A stretch of DNA of 64,000 nt, from NCBI GenBank assembly GCA_963788125.1, contig CAWBFN010000002.1, positions 1,550,001 to 1,614,000 on the forward strand, in the 5' to 3' direction. A program made the translations under genes and the position numbers. The notes under the pieces are model-generated. The model was not told where the DNA came from, made no database searches, and saw only the letters and a list, made by a program, of their open reading frames with translations. Shown here one piece after another: positions 10,652 through 18,921 of this stretch. Origin of the DNA: Bog-473 sp963788125. GTDB taxonomy: Bacteria; Actinomycetota; Acidimicrobiia; Acidimicrobiales; RAAP-2. Numbering within the stretch: position 1 is the stretch's first letter; the number at the start of each line of letters is the position of its first letter.

Positions 10652-12568
10652 ATGGGCATACCCGACGAGGACGTGGCCCAGGTGCGGGCCACGACCGACA
10701 TCGTGGCTCTCATCGGCGAACATGCCGCCCTGAAGCGGGTTGGGCGCCGATGGACCGGGCTCTGCCCGTTCCACGCGGAGAAGAGCCCCTCGTTCAGCGT
10801 CAATGCCGAGGAGGGCTTCTACTACTGCTTCGGCTGCCAGGCCTCGGGTGATGCCATCACGTTCGTGAGGGCCATGGAGCACCTGGACTTCGTCGACGCC
10901 GTACGGCTCCTGGCTGATAGGGCGGGCGTTGCCCTCCACGAGGACGCCGAGGCCGGCAAGGACCGCAAACGCCGGGCCGATCTGCTCGACGCCATGGAGA
11001 GGGCCGTCGTCTGGTACCACGAGCGCCTGCTGCGCGCGCCCGACGCGGGCCGGGCACGGGACTATCTGCGGTCGCGCGGCTACGACGGAGAGGTCGTCCG
11101 TCACTTCCGGCTGGGCTGGGCGCCGGACGAGTGGGATGCGCTGAGCAGTGCCCTCAAGCTCTCCGAGCGGGTGTTGACCGACTCGGGGCTGGGGTTCATC
11201 AACCGCAGGGGCCGGGCGCAGGACGCCTTCCGGGCCCGCGTTCTGTTCCCGATCTGCGATCCCTCGGGACGACCGGTGGCCCTGGGCGGTCGGATCCTCC
11301 CGCCACGGTCCGACTCACCCGCCGCGGCGCGTCCCGAGCCCAAGTACAAGAACTCCCAGGAGTCGGCGATTTACGCCAAGCGCCGGACCCTGTATGCCCT
11401 CAACTGGGCCAAGAAGGACGTGATCGCTCAGGGTGAGGTCGTGGTGTGCGAGGGCTACACCGACGTCATCGGCTTCTTCCAGGCCGGTGTGCCCCGGGCG
11501 GTCGCCACGTGCGGCACCGCCCTGGCCGAGGAGCACTTCACCCTCCTGCGCAACTTCGCCCGGCGCATCGTGCTGGCCTACGACGCCGACGGGGCAGGTC
11601 AGAGCGCCACCTCGCGCGTCTACGAGTGGGAGCGTCGGCACGAGGTCGATGTGGTGGTGGCGGACCTACCCAGCGGGAGCGACCCCGGGGAGCTGGCGCG
11701 CCGCGATCCGGCCACCTTGGCCCGGGCCGTGGCCGAGGCCCGACCCTTCTTGCAGTTCCGAGTCGACCGCGTCCTGGGCTCGGGGGATCTCACCACCGCG
11801 GAGGGCCGCGCCCGCGCGGCGGAGTCCGCCCTGCGCGCCGTGGCCGAACATCCCGACGACCTCGTCCGTGACCAGTACGTCATGCAGCTCTCGGATCGTT
11901 GCCGACTCGATGCCGCCCGTCTGCGGGAGCGGTTGGAACATCTGCGCGCCCATCCCCCCGCCGAGCCGAATGCCTCGCGGCCACGGGCAGCTCACGATTC
12001 GTCGAACGGCCGGGACCCGCACGGAGATCCGGGGGAGCTCAGGGATCCCGACGATGCGGACGGCGGCGATTGGGACGACGCGCGGGCAACGTCGCAGGTC
12101 GTCGTGCACCGGGCCGGCCCCGGCCTCGAAGCGTTGAAATTGGCCGTGCATCGGCCCGAAGAGGTGGCGGACCGGTTGCAGGCGGTGCTGTTCATCGACC
12201 CGCTCCAGCGTGAGGCATTTACGGCGTTGGTGCAGAACGACGACCTCCACGACGCCATCGCCTCGTCGTCACCCGAGGTGGCGGGGCTGCTGCGCCGGAT
12301 CACGGTGGAGGAGCCGCTCGCCGGAGATCCCGAGTTCGGAGATCCCGTTGACCTGGTCGTAGGGGTACTCCTGCGCGAGGCCGTCCGGCGAGCGCTGTCC
12401 GAAGTGGAGAAGGACTCTCGCGGCTTTGGAGAGTCGTGGAAGGCTGGTGCGGCGTTGACCGCAGAGATACGGCACTGGCTGGCCGAACTGGAGGATCCGG
12501 GTTCGGCGCGCAGCGCGGCCGATCGGTTGGTAGCGTGGCTTATGGCGCGGGAGTCGAAAGAGGGATGA
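10652..12568 (+). CDS. dnaG: DNA primase DnaG
   Basis: 638-residue primase that makes RNA primers at the replication fork with the DnaB helicase. The CHC2 zinc finger is present (CPFH near residue 41 and CFGC about 23 residues later). The TOPRIM core shows EGYTDVIGFF and AYDADGAGQ acidic motifs, and a C-terminal helicase-interaction domain extends to the end. ATG 10652 matches the usual DnaG N-terminus (IPDEDVAQVRATTDIVALIGEH). It lies 56 bases after the restored ppdK stop. The frame upstream is open into ppdK only because of the base at 10448. A 10-base gap separates it from the sigma gene, as in a macromolecular-synthesis operon. Confidence 0.95.
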   Translation: MGIPDEDVAQVRATTDIVALIGEHAALKRVGRRWTGLCPFHAEKSPSFSVNAEEGFYYCFGCQASGDAITFVRAMEHLDFVDAVRLLADRAGVALHEDAEAGKDRKRRADLLDAMERAVVWYHERLLRAPDAGRARDYLRSRGYDGEVVRHFRLGWAPDEWDALSSALKLSERVLTDSGLGFINRRGRAQDAFRARVLFPICDPSGRPVALGGRILPPRSDSPAAARPEPKYKNSQESAIYAKRRTLYALNWAKKDVIAQGEVVVCEGYTDVIGFFQAGVPRAVATCGTALAEEHFTLLRNFARRIVLAYDADGAGQSATSRVYEWERRHEVDVVVADLPSGSDPGELARRDPATLARAVAEARPFLQFRVDRVLGSGDLTTAEGRARAAESALRAVAEHPDDLVRDQYVMQLSDRCRLDAARLRERLEHLRAHPPAEPNASRPRAAHDSSNGRDPHGDPGELRDPDDADGGDWDDARATSQVVVHRAGPGLEALKLAVHRPEEVADRLQAVLFIDPLQREAFTALVQNDDLHDAIASSSPEVAGLLRRITVEEPLAGDPEFGDPVDLVVGVLLREAVRRALSEVEKDSRGFGESWKAGAALTAEIRHWLAELEDPGSARSAADRLVAWLMARESKEG

Positions 12569-12578
12569 CCAGTCAGGG

Positions 12579-13946
12579 ATGGTGCGGGTGAAGGACGACT
12601 CGGCATTCGCCGTCGACGACGCCACAGAGGCCGTGCCCGCCAAGCGAAGGTCCGTGCTCAAGGCGGTGAAGCTCGACGCGCTTCCTGTAGGGGTGTCGCA
12701 GCTCGACTTCGATGCCGCGTTGGCGGCGGGGCGAGAGAAGGGCCACCTCACCCAGGACGAGCTCATCGACGCACTGCACAACGTGGAGCTGACGCCCGAG
12801 GTCCTGGGCACGCTGCTGGCCCGCATCAACGCCGAGGGCGTTGCCCTGGTCGACGACGACGTCGAGGAGCTGACCCAGGAGATCGGCGGTGGTGACCCCG
12901 CCCCGGCACCGGCCCCAGCGACGACCAACGGCCAAAAAGGGACACGGCGCAAGGCGAACGGCAAGCGGCCGACCGCCCCGGCCACCGAGTCTTCGGGCAG
13001 CGCCGAAGACCCGGTACACACCTATCTCAAGGAGATCGGTCGGGTACCTTTGCTCAACGCGGCGCTCGAGGTGGAGATCGCACAGGCGATTGAGGTCGGG
13101 AACGAGGCCGCCGCCAAGTGTGCCGCGCACGAATTGGCCGAGCGGGGAGACGGGCCGGCGTCGGACCTGTTGAAGAGCACCGAGCTGAGCCGCAACCGCC
13201 GCCTGGCGCGCCAGGGGCAGATGGCCAAGGACGGGCTCATCGAAGCCAACCTGCGCCTCGTCGTCTCCATCGCCAAGCGCTACCGCAATCGTGGCCTGGC
13301 CTTCCTCGACCTGATTCAGGAGGGAAACCTCGGCCTGATGCGTGCGGTCGACAAGTTCGACCATACGAAGGGGTTCAAGTTCTCGACCTACGCAACGTGG
13401 TGGATCCGCCAAGCCATCACCCGGGCCATCGCCGATCAGGCCCGCACCATCCGCATTCCTGTCCACATGGTGGAGACGATCAACAAGGTGGTCTGGGCGC
13501 AACGGCAGCTACTGCAGGAACTCGGTCGGGAACCCACCATTGAGGAGGTCTCGCACCGGGTCGAATTCCCCATCGATCGGATCAGGGAGATCCTGCGCAT
13601 CAACCAGGACACGGTCTCCCTCGAGCAGCCGGTGGGCGACGAGGACGACTTCAATCTCTCCGATCTCATAGAGGACCGGGGTGCGGTAGTCCCCGACGAT
13701 GCGGCCACCCGGTCCCTCCTCGACGTCGCCGTGCGCGAGGCGCTGGCGCATCTCTCCGAGCGGGAGCAGGACGTGGTGCGCCTCCGCTTCGGTCTCGACG
13801 ACGGGAAGATCCGGACACTCGAAGAGGTGGGCAAGGAGTTCGGCGTCACCCGTGAGCGGGTGCGCCAGATTGAGTCAAAGACGCTGGCCAAGCTGCGCCG
13901 TCCCGATGCGGCGCACCTGCTCCGGGACTACCTCGAAGAGTCCTAG
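12579..13946 (+). CDS. rpoD: Primary sigma factor RpoD/SigA
   Basis: 455-residue group 1 sigma-70 that directs RNA polymerase to housekeeping promoters. An Ala/Lys/Pro-rich region 1.1 is followed by region 1.2 (DPVHTYLKEIGRVPLL). Region 2 has NLRLVVSIAKRYRNRGL, FLDLIQEGNLGLMRAVDKF and the -10-reading FSTYATWWIRQAITRA. Region 3 is next, and region 4 has TLEEVGKEFGVTRERVRQIESK for -35 recognition. The length and full region set indicate the essential sigma factor. ATG 12579 is 10 bases after dnaG. A decayed sigma fragment elsewhere in this window (28.1-28.4 kb) resembles region 2 but is diverged. Confidence 0.95.
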   Translation: MVRVKDDSAFAVDDATEAVPAKRRSVLKAVKLDALPVGVSQLDFDAALAAGREKGHLTQDELIDALHNVELTPEVLGTLLARINAEGVALVDDDVEELTQEIGGGDPAPAPAPATTNGQKGTRRKANGKRPTAPATESSGSAEDPVHTYLKEIGRVPLLNAALEVEIAQAIEVGNEAAAKCAAHELAERGDGPASDLLKSTELSRNRRLARQGQMAKDGLIEANLRLVVSIAKRYRNRGLAFLDLIQEGNLGLMRAVDKFDHTKGFKFSTYATWWIRQAITRAIADQARTIRIPVHMVETINKVVWAQRQLLQELGREPTIEEVSHRVEFPIDRIREILRINQDTVSLEQPVGDEDDFNLSDLIEDRGAVVPDDAATRSLLDVAVREALAHLSEREQDVVRLRFGLDDGKIRTLEEVGKEFGVTRERVRQIESKTLAKLRRPDAAHLLRDYLEES

Positions 13947-14019
13947 GCGGTCCGGTGGGCGCCATTCGACCCTCGGTCCGACGTACCGCTGATATCGTTC
14001 GGGCCGGCAACGCGCTCCT

Positions 14020-14091
<72 letters not shown>

Positions 14092-14234
14092 CTTTCGTCC
14101 TCATCGTCGCCCATCCCCCCGGCGCATGATCTCCTCGGAGCTCGCTGCGGTGGAAGGCCCACGCTCTCCCTTCGGGGCAGGTGACAAAGGCCATCTCGGC
14201 GACGTCATCCGGGCGCCGCAAACCGACTTCACAT

Positions 14235-14804
14235 TCATGGTGGATCGATCAGCCCTTGAGTACCCAACCGGGTACGCCGATACAGGACGTGACGACTGAG
14301 CGGTGACGTTGGCGGAACATGCGGATGCTCAAAATCTTCGTCCGGTTGATGAACCATCCCGATCTTCTCCATCACGCGTCGGGATCGGGCGTTTCCCATC
14401 GAAGTGAAGGAGATAATTTCATCAAGAGCGAGCGTACGGAATCCATAGTCCAATGCCGCTCGCGCGCCTTCGGGTGCGTAGCCGCATCCCCAATGCGAAG
14501 CGGCGAGACGCCAGCCCACCTCGACGCTTGGGTACCCCAAGGTGTCATCAGCTGGGTTCAGTCCGATGCATCCTATGAAGTCGGCGATACCCGGAACTTC
14601 TACGGCCCAAAGGCCCCAGTCCTGGTCGTTCAGTCGCTGGGCGATCCTGTCGGCCAGCGCATCTGACTCGCTTCGGGTGAGTGTCGACGGGAACCACTCC
14701 ATCACGCGAGGATCGGCGTTGAGTTCGGCAAAGGCAGTCCAGTCTTCCTCTCGCCACCGCCGAAGTAGGAGTCGCGTGGTCCTGAGCACGATCTCGCCGG
14801 TCAT
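14235..14804 (-). CDS. GNAT-family N-acetyltransferase, RimJ/RimL-like
   Basis: 189-residue acetyltransferase. It starts IVLRTTRLLLRRWREEDW, the classic opening of RimJ/RimL and related GNAT enzymes. The middle has VEVGWRLAASHWGCGYAPEGARAALDYGF, the acetyl-CoA-binding motif A region, then TSMGNARSRRVMEKIGM before the C-terminus. Family members acetylate protein N-termini, antibiotics or small amines; the acceptor here cannot be named. The start chosen is ATG 14804; in-frame upstream sequence lacks family similarity. It is the first gene after tRNA-Asn and points towards it. Confidence 0.88.
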   Translation of the reverse strand: MTGEIVLRTTRLLLRRWREEDWTAFAELNADPRVMEWFPSTLTRSESDALADRIAQRLNDQDWGLWAVEVPGIADFIGCIGLNPADDTLGYPSVEVGWRLAASHWGCGYAPEGARAALDYGFRTLALDEIISFTSMGNARSRRVMEKIGMVHQPDEDFEHPHVPPTSPLSRHVLYRRTRLGTQGLIDPP

Positions 14805-14956
14805 CCCTCGATACTGGCACTGCAGCGACGTGACGCCGGTCCCTCCCCGGCCCGACGTGCGTCGGTTGACGGGGCGATCGCATCGGACCAATCGGAGGCA
14901 CCTGGAACGGCAGAGGCAGACAGCAAACGTCGAATGGACCGATAGCATTGTGCACG

Positions 14957-15223
14957 ATGTCTTCACGGCTCGATAGGTCCTGGGTCGTTCACGCCAGTCA
15001 TCAGACGGACGAAGCCAATCGCTGCGTGGACATTTTTTCGCGCCCCGACGGGACCTACGGTTTCGAAGAGTTCCGGAGAGATCCCGAGGACATGGGCGCG
15101 TGGACACCGGTCAGCTACTTCTCCGGTCGTGAATATTCGACCGAGAGCGAGGTTCTCGAAGCCGCCAGGAACGCCGTCTCCTGGCTGGGCCCACTCTTGG
15201 ATCGCTCGCGATTCGCCCAATAG
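14957..15223 (+). CDS. Conserved small hypothetical protein
   Basis: An 88-residue protein beginning at ATG 14957. It has a central CVDIFSRPDGTYGFEEFRRDPEDMGAW stretch, in which Asp/Gly/Phe-rich turns alternate with aromatic residues, and a C-terminal helix (EVLEAARNAVSWL). No catalytic motif was recognised. The pattern looks like a compact globular protein and resembles hypothetical proteins I recall from proteobacteria, but I assign no function. It is divergent from the GNAT gene. A start two codons upstream is also possible. Confidence 0.55.
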   Translation: MSSRLDRSWVVHASHQTDEANRCVDIFSRPDGTYGFEEFRRDPEDMGAWTPVSYFSGREYSTESEVLEAARNAVSWLGPLLDRSRFAQ

Positions 15224-15313
15224 TTCCGCGGTCCGTGGTCTGTGAAATTCCCCGTTCTGTATTCCCGCTTCACGTCGGCATGGACACTTCACTGGCTCTG
15301 GTTGGCCGAGGTC

Positions 15314-15610
15314 CTAAGGGTGCACGTTGTCGACGACTTCAGCCAACTCCAAGAAGTTGATGGTGGGCGAAACGCCGTACAATCCGGTCACCCTGTTCCG
15401 GAGCTCCTCGGTGAAGAAGGCTTCCGCCGCCGCCTGTGACTCCCAGACATAGACGTTCATCGCCTGCTGTCGCTTCTCGTCCAGTGTGAAGAACTTGAAG
15501 CGAAGATCCGGCATGCCCTCGAACATCTTGCGAGCGTTCTTGGCGACCTCGATAATCCGAGTGCGATCAAACCCGTCTTCGTAGTCGAATACAACACTGA
15601 CACCAATCAC
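15314..15610 (-). CDS. YdhR-like putative monooxygenase, dimeric alpha-beta barrel
   Basis: 98 residues with the YdhR-family signature: an N-terminal strand (VSVVFDYEDGFD), then KMFEGMPDLRFKFFTLDEKRQQAMNVYVWESQAAAEAFF, and a C-terminal helix-strand pair. Family members are small dimeric alpha-beta barrels thought to oxidise polycyclic or aromatic compounds without a cofactor. The start is GTG 15610, preceded by an AGAGAGGAAG ribosome site at good spacing; upstream in-frame sequence is not family-like. It stands alone between unrelated genes. Confidence 0.75.
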   Translation of the reverse strand: MIGVSVVFDYEDGFDRTRIIEVAKNARKMFEGMPDLRFKFFTLDEKRQQAMNVYVWESQAAAEAFFTEELRNRVTGLYGVSPTINFLELAEVVDNVHP

Positions 15611-15790
15611 GGTGCTTCCTCTCTTTGCGGGATCGAAGGTCCTCAGGGACTTGCCGCCTGGTGAGATTCCCACATTTTGGGGGTCCACGCACCCGAGTGC
15701 GGGTCGGCTCAATCCCACTCGCCCCGAGAGCCCACGCCCCTTGTCTCTTCATGAGCCTGATTACCGATGGGACTCCGGAGCTCGGACGTT

Positions 15791-16658
15791 CTACTCCTCT
15801 GCGACATCAATCGACCCAGAATGTGTCGAATTGGCGTCCCGAGGGACCAGGCGACGTCTCGCACGGCGTCGCCGACTCATCACGCATGGACGTCGCAGAT
15901 TCACCGGCGCCCGACTTGCGACGATGAGATATGCGGTCCCCATCAAACGACACGACCTGCCCCGTGCCTCGTATTGGCGAGCGAACCGCTCTGCTTTGCT
16001 CCGTAGGAGCCGCACGCGGTCGAGAGGTGGAACGAGAAAGTCACGTCGTAGTACAACGATCTCGATCGGGAGGAGACCCGCTTTCTTCATGCGCTCCTGG
16101 AGCCCCGGGCCGAATAGGCGCGGATGTCACTCTTTTGAACGCCGTGGCGATTCTCGTCACGAAGTCCAAGGACTCGTTCGGTGAAACCCAACGCTCGGAG
16201 GAGAGGCTGGTAGACATACCATTCGGTCAATCTGTAGAAGCTCAATGCGTTAACATGCTCACGACCACCAGTCCGCCCGGGCGGGTGACCCTCGATAGTT
16301 CCCCGACCGCCAGTTCGAGATCGGTGTACTCCAAGACGCCCAGGGCTAAGGAGACATCGAAGCTGGCGTTGGCATAGGGCATGCGCTCCAGCCGACCGAG
16401 GGTCGGGGCGAGCGATCCGATGTTGCGGGCGTTCGCGACGCAGTATTCGATCATTGGAAGAGATTGATCTAGCACGGTGATGCGGAAATCGCGGGGACGC
16501 GAGCGTAACAGCGTGCGATCCACACGCCCCGGGCCACAACCGGCATCCAGCAGATTTCCGCCTGGACACGACGACAAGATTTCCTCGACGAGCCGCACCC
16601 GTCGCCGGAGGTTCTGGCTCTCAGGTCGTGAGCTGGCCTCGAACAGCGCGTAGTCCAC
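15791..16658 (-). pseudogene. Class I SAM-dependent methyltransferase broken by two frameshifts
   Basis: The N-terminal part holds SAM motif I (LLDAGCGPGR), motif II (ITVLDQSLPMIEYC) and post-motif strands (LALGVLEYTDLELAVGELSRV, PGGLVVVSML). The frame then stops at 16242-16244. A second frame resumes without loss as NALSFYRLTEWYVYQPLLRALGF, so one base is missing near 16250-16254. That frame reads DIRAYSARG and stops, and a third resumes LQERMKKAGLLPIEIVVLRR...GTAYLIVASRAP, pointing to a second one-base loss near 16103-16108. Joined, the pieces make an ordinary ~260-residue methyltransferase. The start is uncertain; GTG 16658 is the first suitable codon. Either the gene is dead or the assembly has two errors here. 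Confidence 0.75.
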
Positions 16659-16706
16659 CGCAACGAGCGCATCGTTGAACTTGGAGGTGACCCGACGCTT
16701 CCGGGC

Positions 16707-17290
16707 CTTTCTGTGGAACGGGTGGAGGGTGCCGTGCTGGAGGCACCGGAGCCCCGCTGCCGAGGTGACGTAGGCGGCAACTCGGGCGAGAACGACGCGC
16801 ACGGCGAAGTTCCACACCGAAAAGACGCTCTGATCGATCGTAACCTCGGCGCAATGCGCCCCGCGGGAGCGTCTCGTGCGGGTGAACCGGAGATAGATGG
16901 CAAGTGCTGAACCGTCTGGTCGCGGCCAGACTGGCGAAGGCGCAGTTCTTGTCGAGAACTGAAGTGCAGTGTTTCTTGGGAATAGGTCAATGTGTGCGCC
17001 AAAGGGCGTGCATCGGGTCGGAATGTCTACTGCACGACCACCTCGATAATGAGCACAGAAGTGTTCTCCAGATACGCGGTCAACCGGGGCCGAACGGGGG
17101 CAGGATGGGCAACGCCGCCATGTCGTCACCACAACCTGGACCCCGAACCCGGTCATCCGATCTTTCCTCCCATCATTTCGGCGGGAACCGCCGCCGCACT
17201 GAAGGATCGAGTGCGACCGACCCTGCCTTGAACTGGGAGGATGCGACCGTAAGCGCCCGGCTGAGGCAGGGCGAAACCGCACTTTTGGAG
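16707..17290. other. No recognisable gene
   Basis: About 580 bases between the methyltransferase remnant and the terminator. Open frames exist on both strands but none resembles a protein family or has convincing codon bias. The stretch reads as degenerate DNA upstream of the methyltransferase remnant. Confidence 0.5.
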
Positions 17291-17316
17291 TTAAGAAAAA
17301 GGCGGGACATCCCGCC
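17291..17316 (-). terminator. Intrinsic terminator for the RidA gene
   Basis: GGCGGGA (17301-17307) and TCCCGCC (17310-17316) form a perfect 7-bp GC stem with a 2-base spacer. Read on the minus strand the stem is followed directly by TTTTTCTTAA. It lies about 70 bases past the stop of the RidA-like gene, so it probably ends that transcript. Confidence 0.8.
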
Positions 17317-17388
17317 GCTGGATGTCAACTAGTCGGTCACTTCGTCATGACGATGCCTGGCGGAACGGTTGGCCACATCTCCGGTCGC

Positions 17389-17799
17389 CTATGTGCCGTG
17401 CTCCGGGATCATTGCAACACAGCTGATCTCGACCACTGCTTCCGGCAAGATGAGCTCTGTGACGCCCACCGCCGTCCATGCTGGATACGGATCAACGAGG
17501 AAATCAGCGGCAACCCTGAGAAGGGCTTCTGACTGTGCCACCAGACCGACGTGGTACGAATTGATTTCCACGACGTTGGACCAGTTCGCCCCGGCCTCGT
17601 CCAGAGTAAGGGCGATGTTGTGGAACACCTGACGTATCTGCGTCTCCGGGTCGGAGGAGAAAACGCCGTCACCCGTCTCCCCGGTGTGTCCCGTCACACG
17701 AAGGGTGTCGCCAACTCGCAAGGCTGCTGGGATACGGGTCTCCGTGTAGAAGTCGGCCCATACGGCGGGCACGATCGGTACGTGGGCACTCTCTGGCAT
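17389..17799 (-). CDS. RidA/YjgF-family protein
   Basis: 136-residue protein of the RidA (YjgF/YER057c) superfamily, trimeric enzymes or binding proteins that often hydrolyse reactive imines or enamines. Visible family features are ALRVGDTLRVTGHTG near residue 25, QIRQVFHNIALTLDEAGANWSNVVEINSYHV, and the C-terminal PAWTAVGVTELILPEAVVEISCVAMIP. The canonical catalytic Arg of RidA proper sits in a motif RVxG-P that is not obvious here, so it may be one of the divergent Rid subfamilies. It ends 72 bases before an intrinsic terminator and lies just downstream of, and in line with, the 17815-18549 gene. Confidence 0.85.
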   Translation of the reverse strand: MPESAHVPIVPAVWADFYTETRIPAALRVGDTLRVTGHTGETGDGVFSSDPETQIRQVFHNIALTLDEAGANWSNVVEINSYHVGLVAQSEALLRVAADFLVDPYPAWTAVGVTELILPEAVVEISCVAMIPEHGT

Positions 17800-17814
17800 C
17801 CGCGCCTCCGGGAA

Positions 17815-18549
17815 TCAGCGAGAGCCCGTCAACGCCCCGGGCCAGGGCCGCGTCGAATTGAGGGGGTTGATGAACACCCGGCCAACCGCGAACATGCCGC
17901 GTTGCGGGAAGTAGAAGTCGGCCATGTGAGCCTGCTCGGCCAAGGGGCCGATCGGTCCCAGATCTTCACCTTCGACGACGGCCTGACTCGCCGTCACGTA
18001 CCAGATGCGCAAGGGATTGGCATCGAAATGCTGTTGGTTGGAGGTTGTCCCGGTCAGCTGCACTTTTCCGACGCCGAGGACCCGCCCGGCCGTCGCACCC
18101 ATCGCCTTGAGCACCAATCCTGACCGCCAGGCGCCCAGCGGCACGAGCGAGCCGATCGAGCTCATCAACCGTGTCGCTGCGCTCGCCCCTGTTTCGATCA
18201 CCCATTCGACTGCGCCGTCCCCGGTGCGTACGTGAAGGCGATCGGGTGCCTCCCATTCAAGATCGATCGGCCCTTCCCGGACACGCTCCACATCAGCTCC
18301 GAAGTAGCGCGTGCACGCCACTTCACAGTCAGTCGACTCATAGAAGGTCCAGCGCCCCGTGGGATTGCGGTGCCAGATCGATGTGAATTGGTCGCCCACG
18401 GACGAAGCCGTCCACCGGCGCAGTCCGAGGACATGACCCGAGGCGAACGGCAGTCCCATCACGCCGTAGCCCGATACTCGCTCGCAATCGCCCGGCGGCA
18501 AAACGGGCCGGTCCTCAACCGCTTGGGCAAACTGGGCTGGTGCCTTCAT
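17815..18549 (-). CDS. Conserved hypothetical protein, 244 residues
   Basis: Starts at ATG 18549 and ends 15 bases before the RidA-like gene, so the two are probably co-transcribed. The chain has a hydrophobic SASRHVLGLRRW-type beginning, many aromatic residues in beta-like runs (FTSIWHRNPTGRWTFYEST, LDLEWEAPDRLHVRTGDG) and WVIETGASAATRLM. The overall pattern suggests a beta-rich lipocalin-like or START-like binding domain. I do not recognise the family and see no catalytic motif. Confidence 0.65.
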   Translation of the reverse strand: MKAPAQFAQAVEDRPVLPPGDCERVSGYGVMGLPFASGHVLGLRRWTASSVGDQFTSIWHRNPTGRWTFYESTDCEVACTRYFGADVERVREGPIDLEWEAPDRLHVRTGDGAVEWVIETGASAATRLMSSIGSLVPLGAWRSGLVLKAMGATAGRVLGVGKVQLTGTTSNQQHFDANPLRIWYVTASQAVVEGEDLGPIGPLAEQAHMADFYFPQRGMFAVGRVFINPLNSTRPWPGALTGSR

Positions 18550-18720
18550 ACGACCACCTCACCACATCTGAATCCGTTGGGCTGATCGTAGATCGACGGT
18601 CGAGCCAAAGCGAGCGGGTATGCCCGGCACCGAGCCCTCTCAAAGTGCCACCGAGAACCTATGGGTATCGGCACATCTCGCCTGTTCCACTTCTCTACAC
18701 CGAGCGCGAATACCGGTACC

Positions 18721-18830
18721 TCAGCCTCTGACGGCGAACAGCCCGCGGGGTGCCAGATACATCCTTGAGCTCGTGCTCGCCGCGGTAGTCGAAGGTCTTG
18801 CCGCGGACGGCTGCCATCACCTGAGATTTC
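18721..18830 (-). pseudogene. C-terminal scrap of a class III nucleotide cyclase
   Basis: One frame reads TFDYRGEHELKDVSGT and the next frame RGLFAVRG followed by a stop at 18721-18723. Joined, they match the usual C-terminal ending of actinobacterial adenylate/guanylate cyclases (a DRGEHELKG-type motif followed by a LFAV-type strand). No catalytic core remains, and a frameshift separates the halves. The remainder of 18550-18920 holds no other recognisable coding sequence. Confidence 0.5.
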
Positions 18831-18921
18831 TCGGAGGGTATTGATCCAAAGATGCTCGCAGTTCGCCGCACGTGAGGAGCTGCCGGACATGACTGCGCAG
18901 CGTGTCCGATCCGAATCCGGG

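Noticed and set aside
8831..11104. 757-codon minus-strand open frame opposite ppdK and dnaG
   Set aside because: Composition mirrors the PPDK codons in high-GC DNA; no domain and no ribosome site.
14100..14230. Minus-strand RRPDDVAEMAFV-like words resembling an SDR C-terminus
   Set aside because: Too short and without the Rossmann or catalytic motifs; similarity may be chance.
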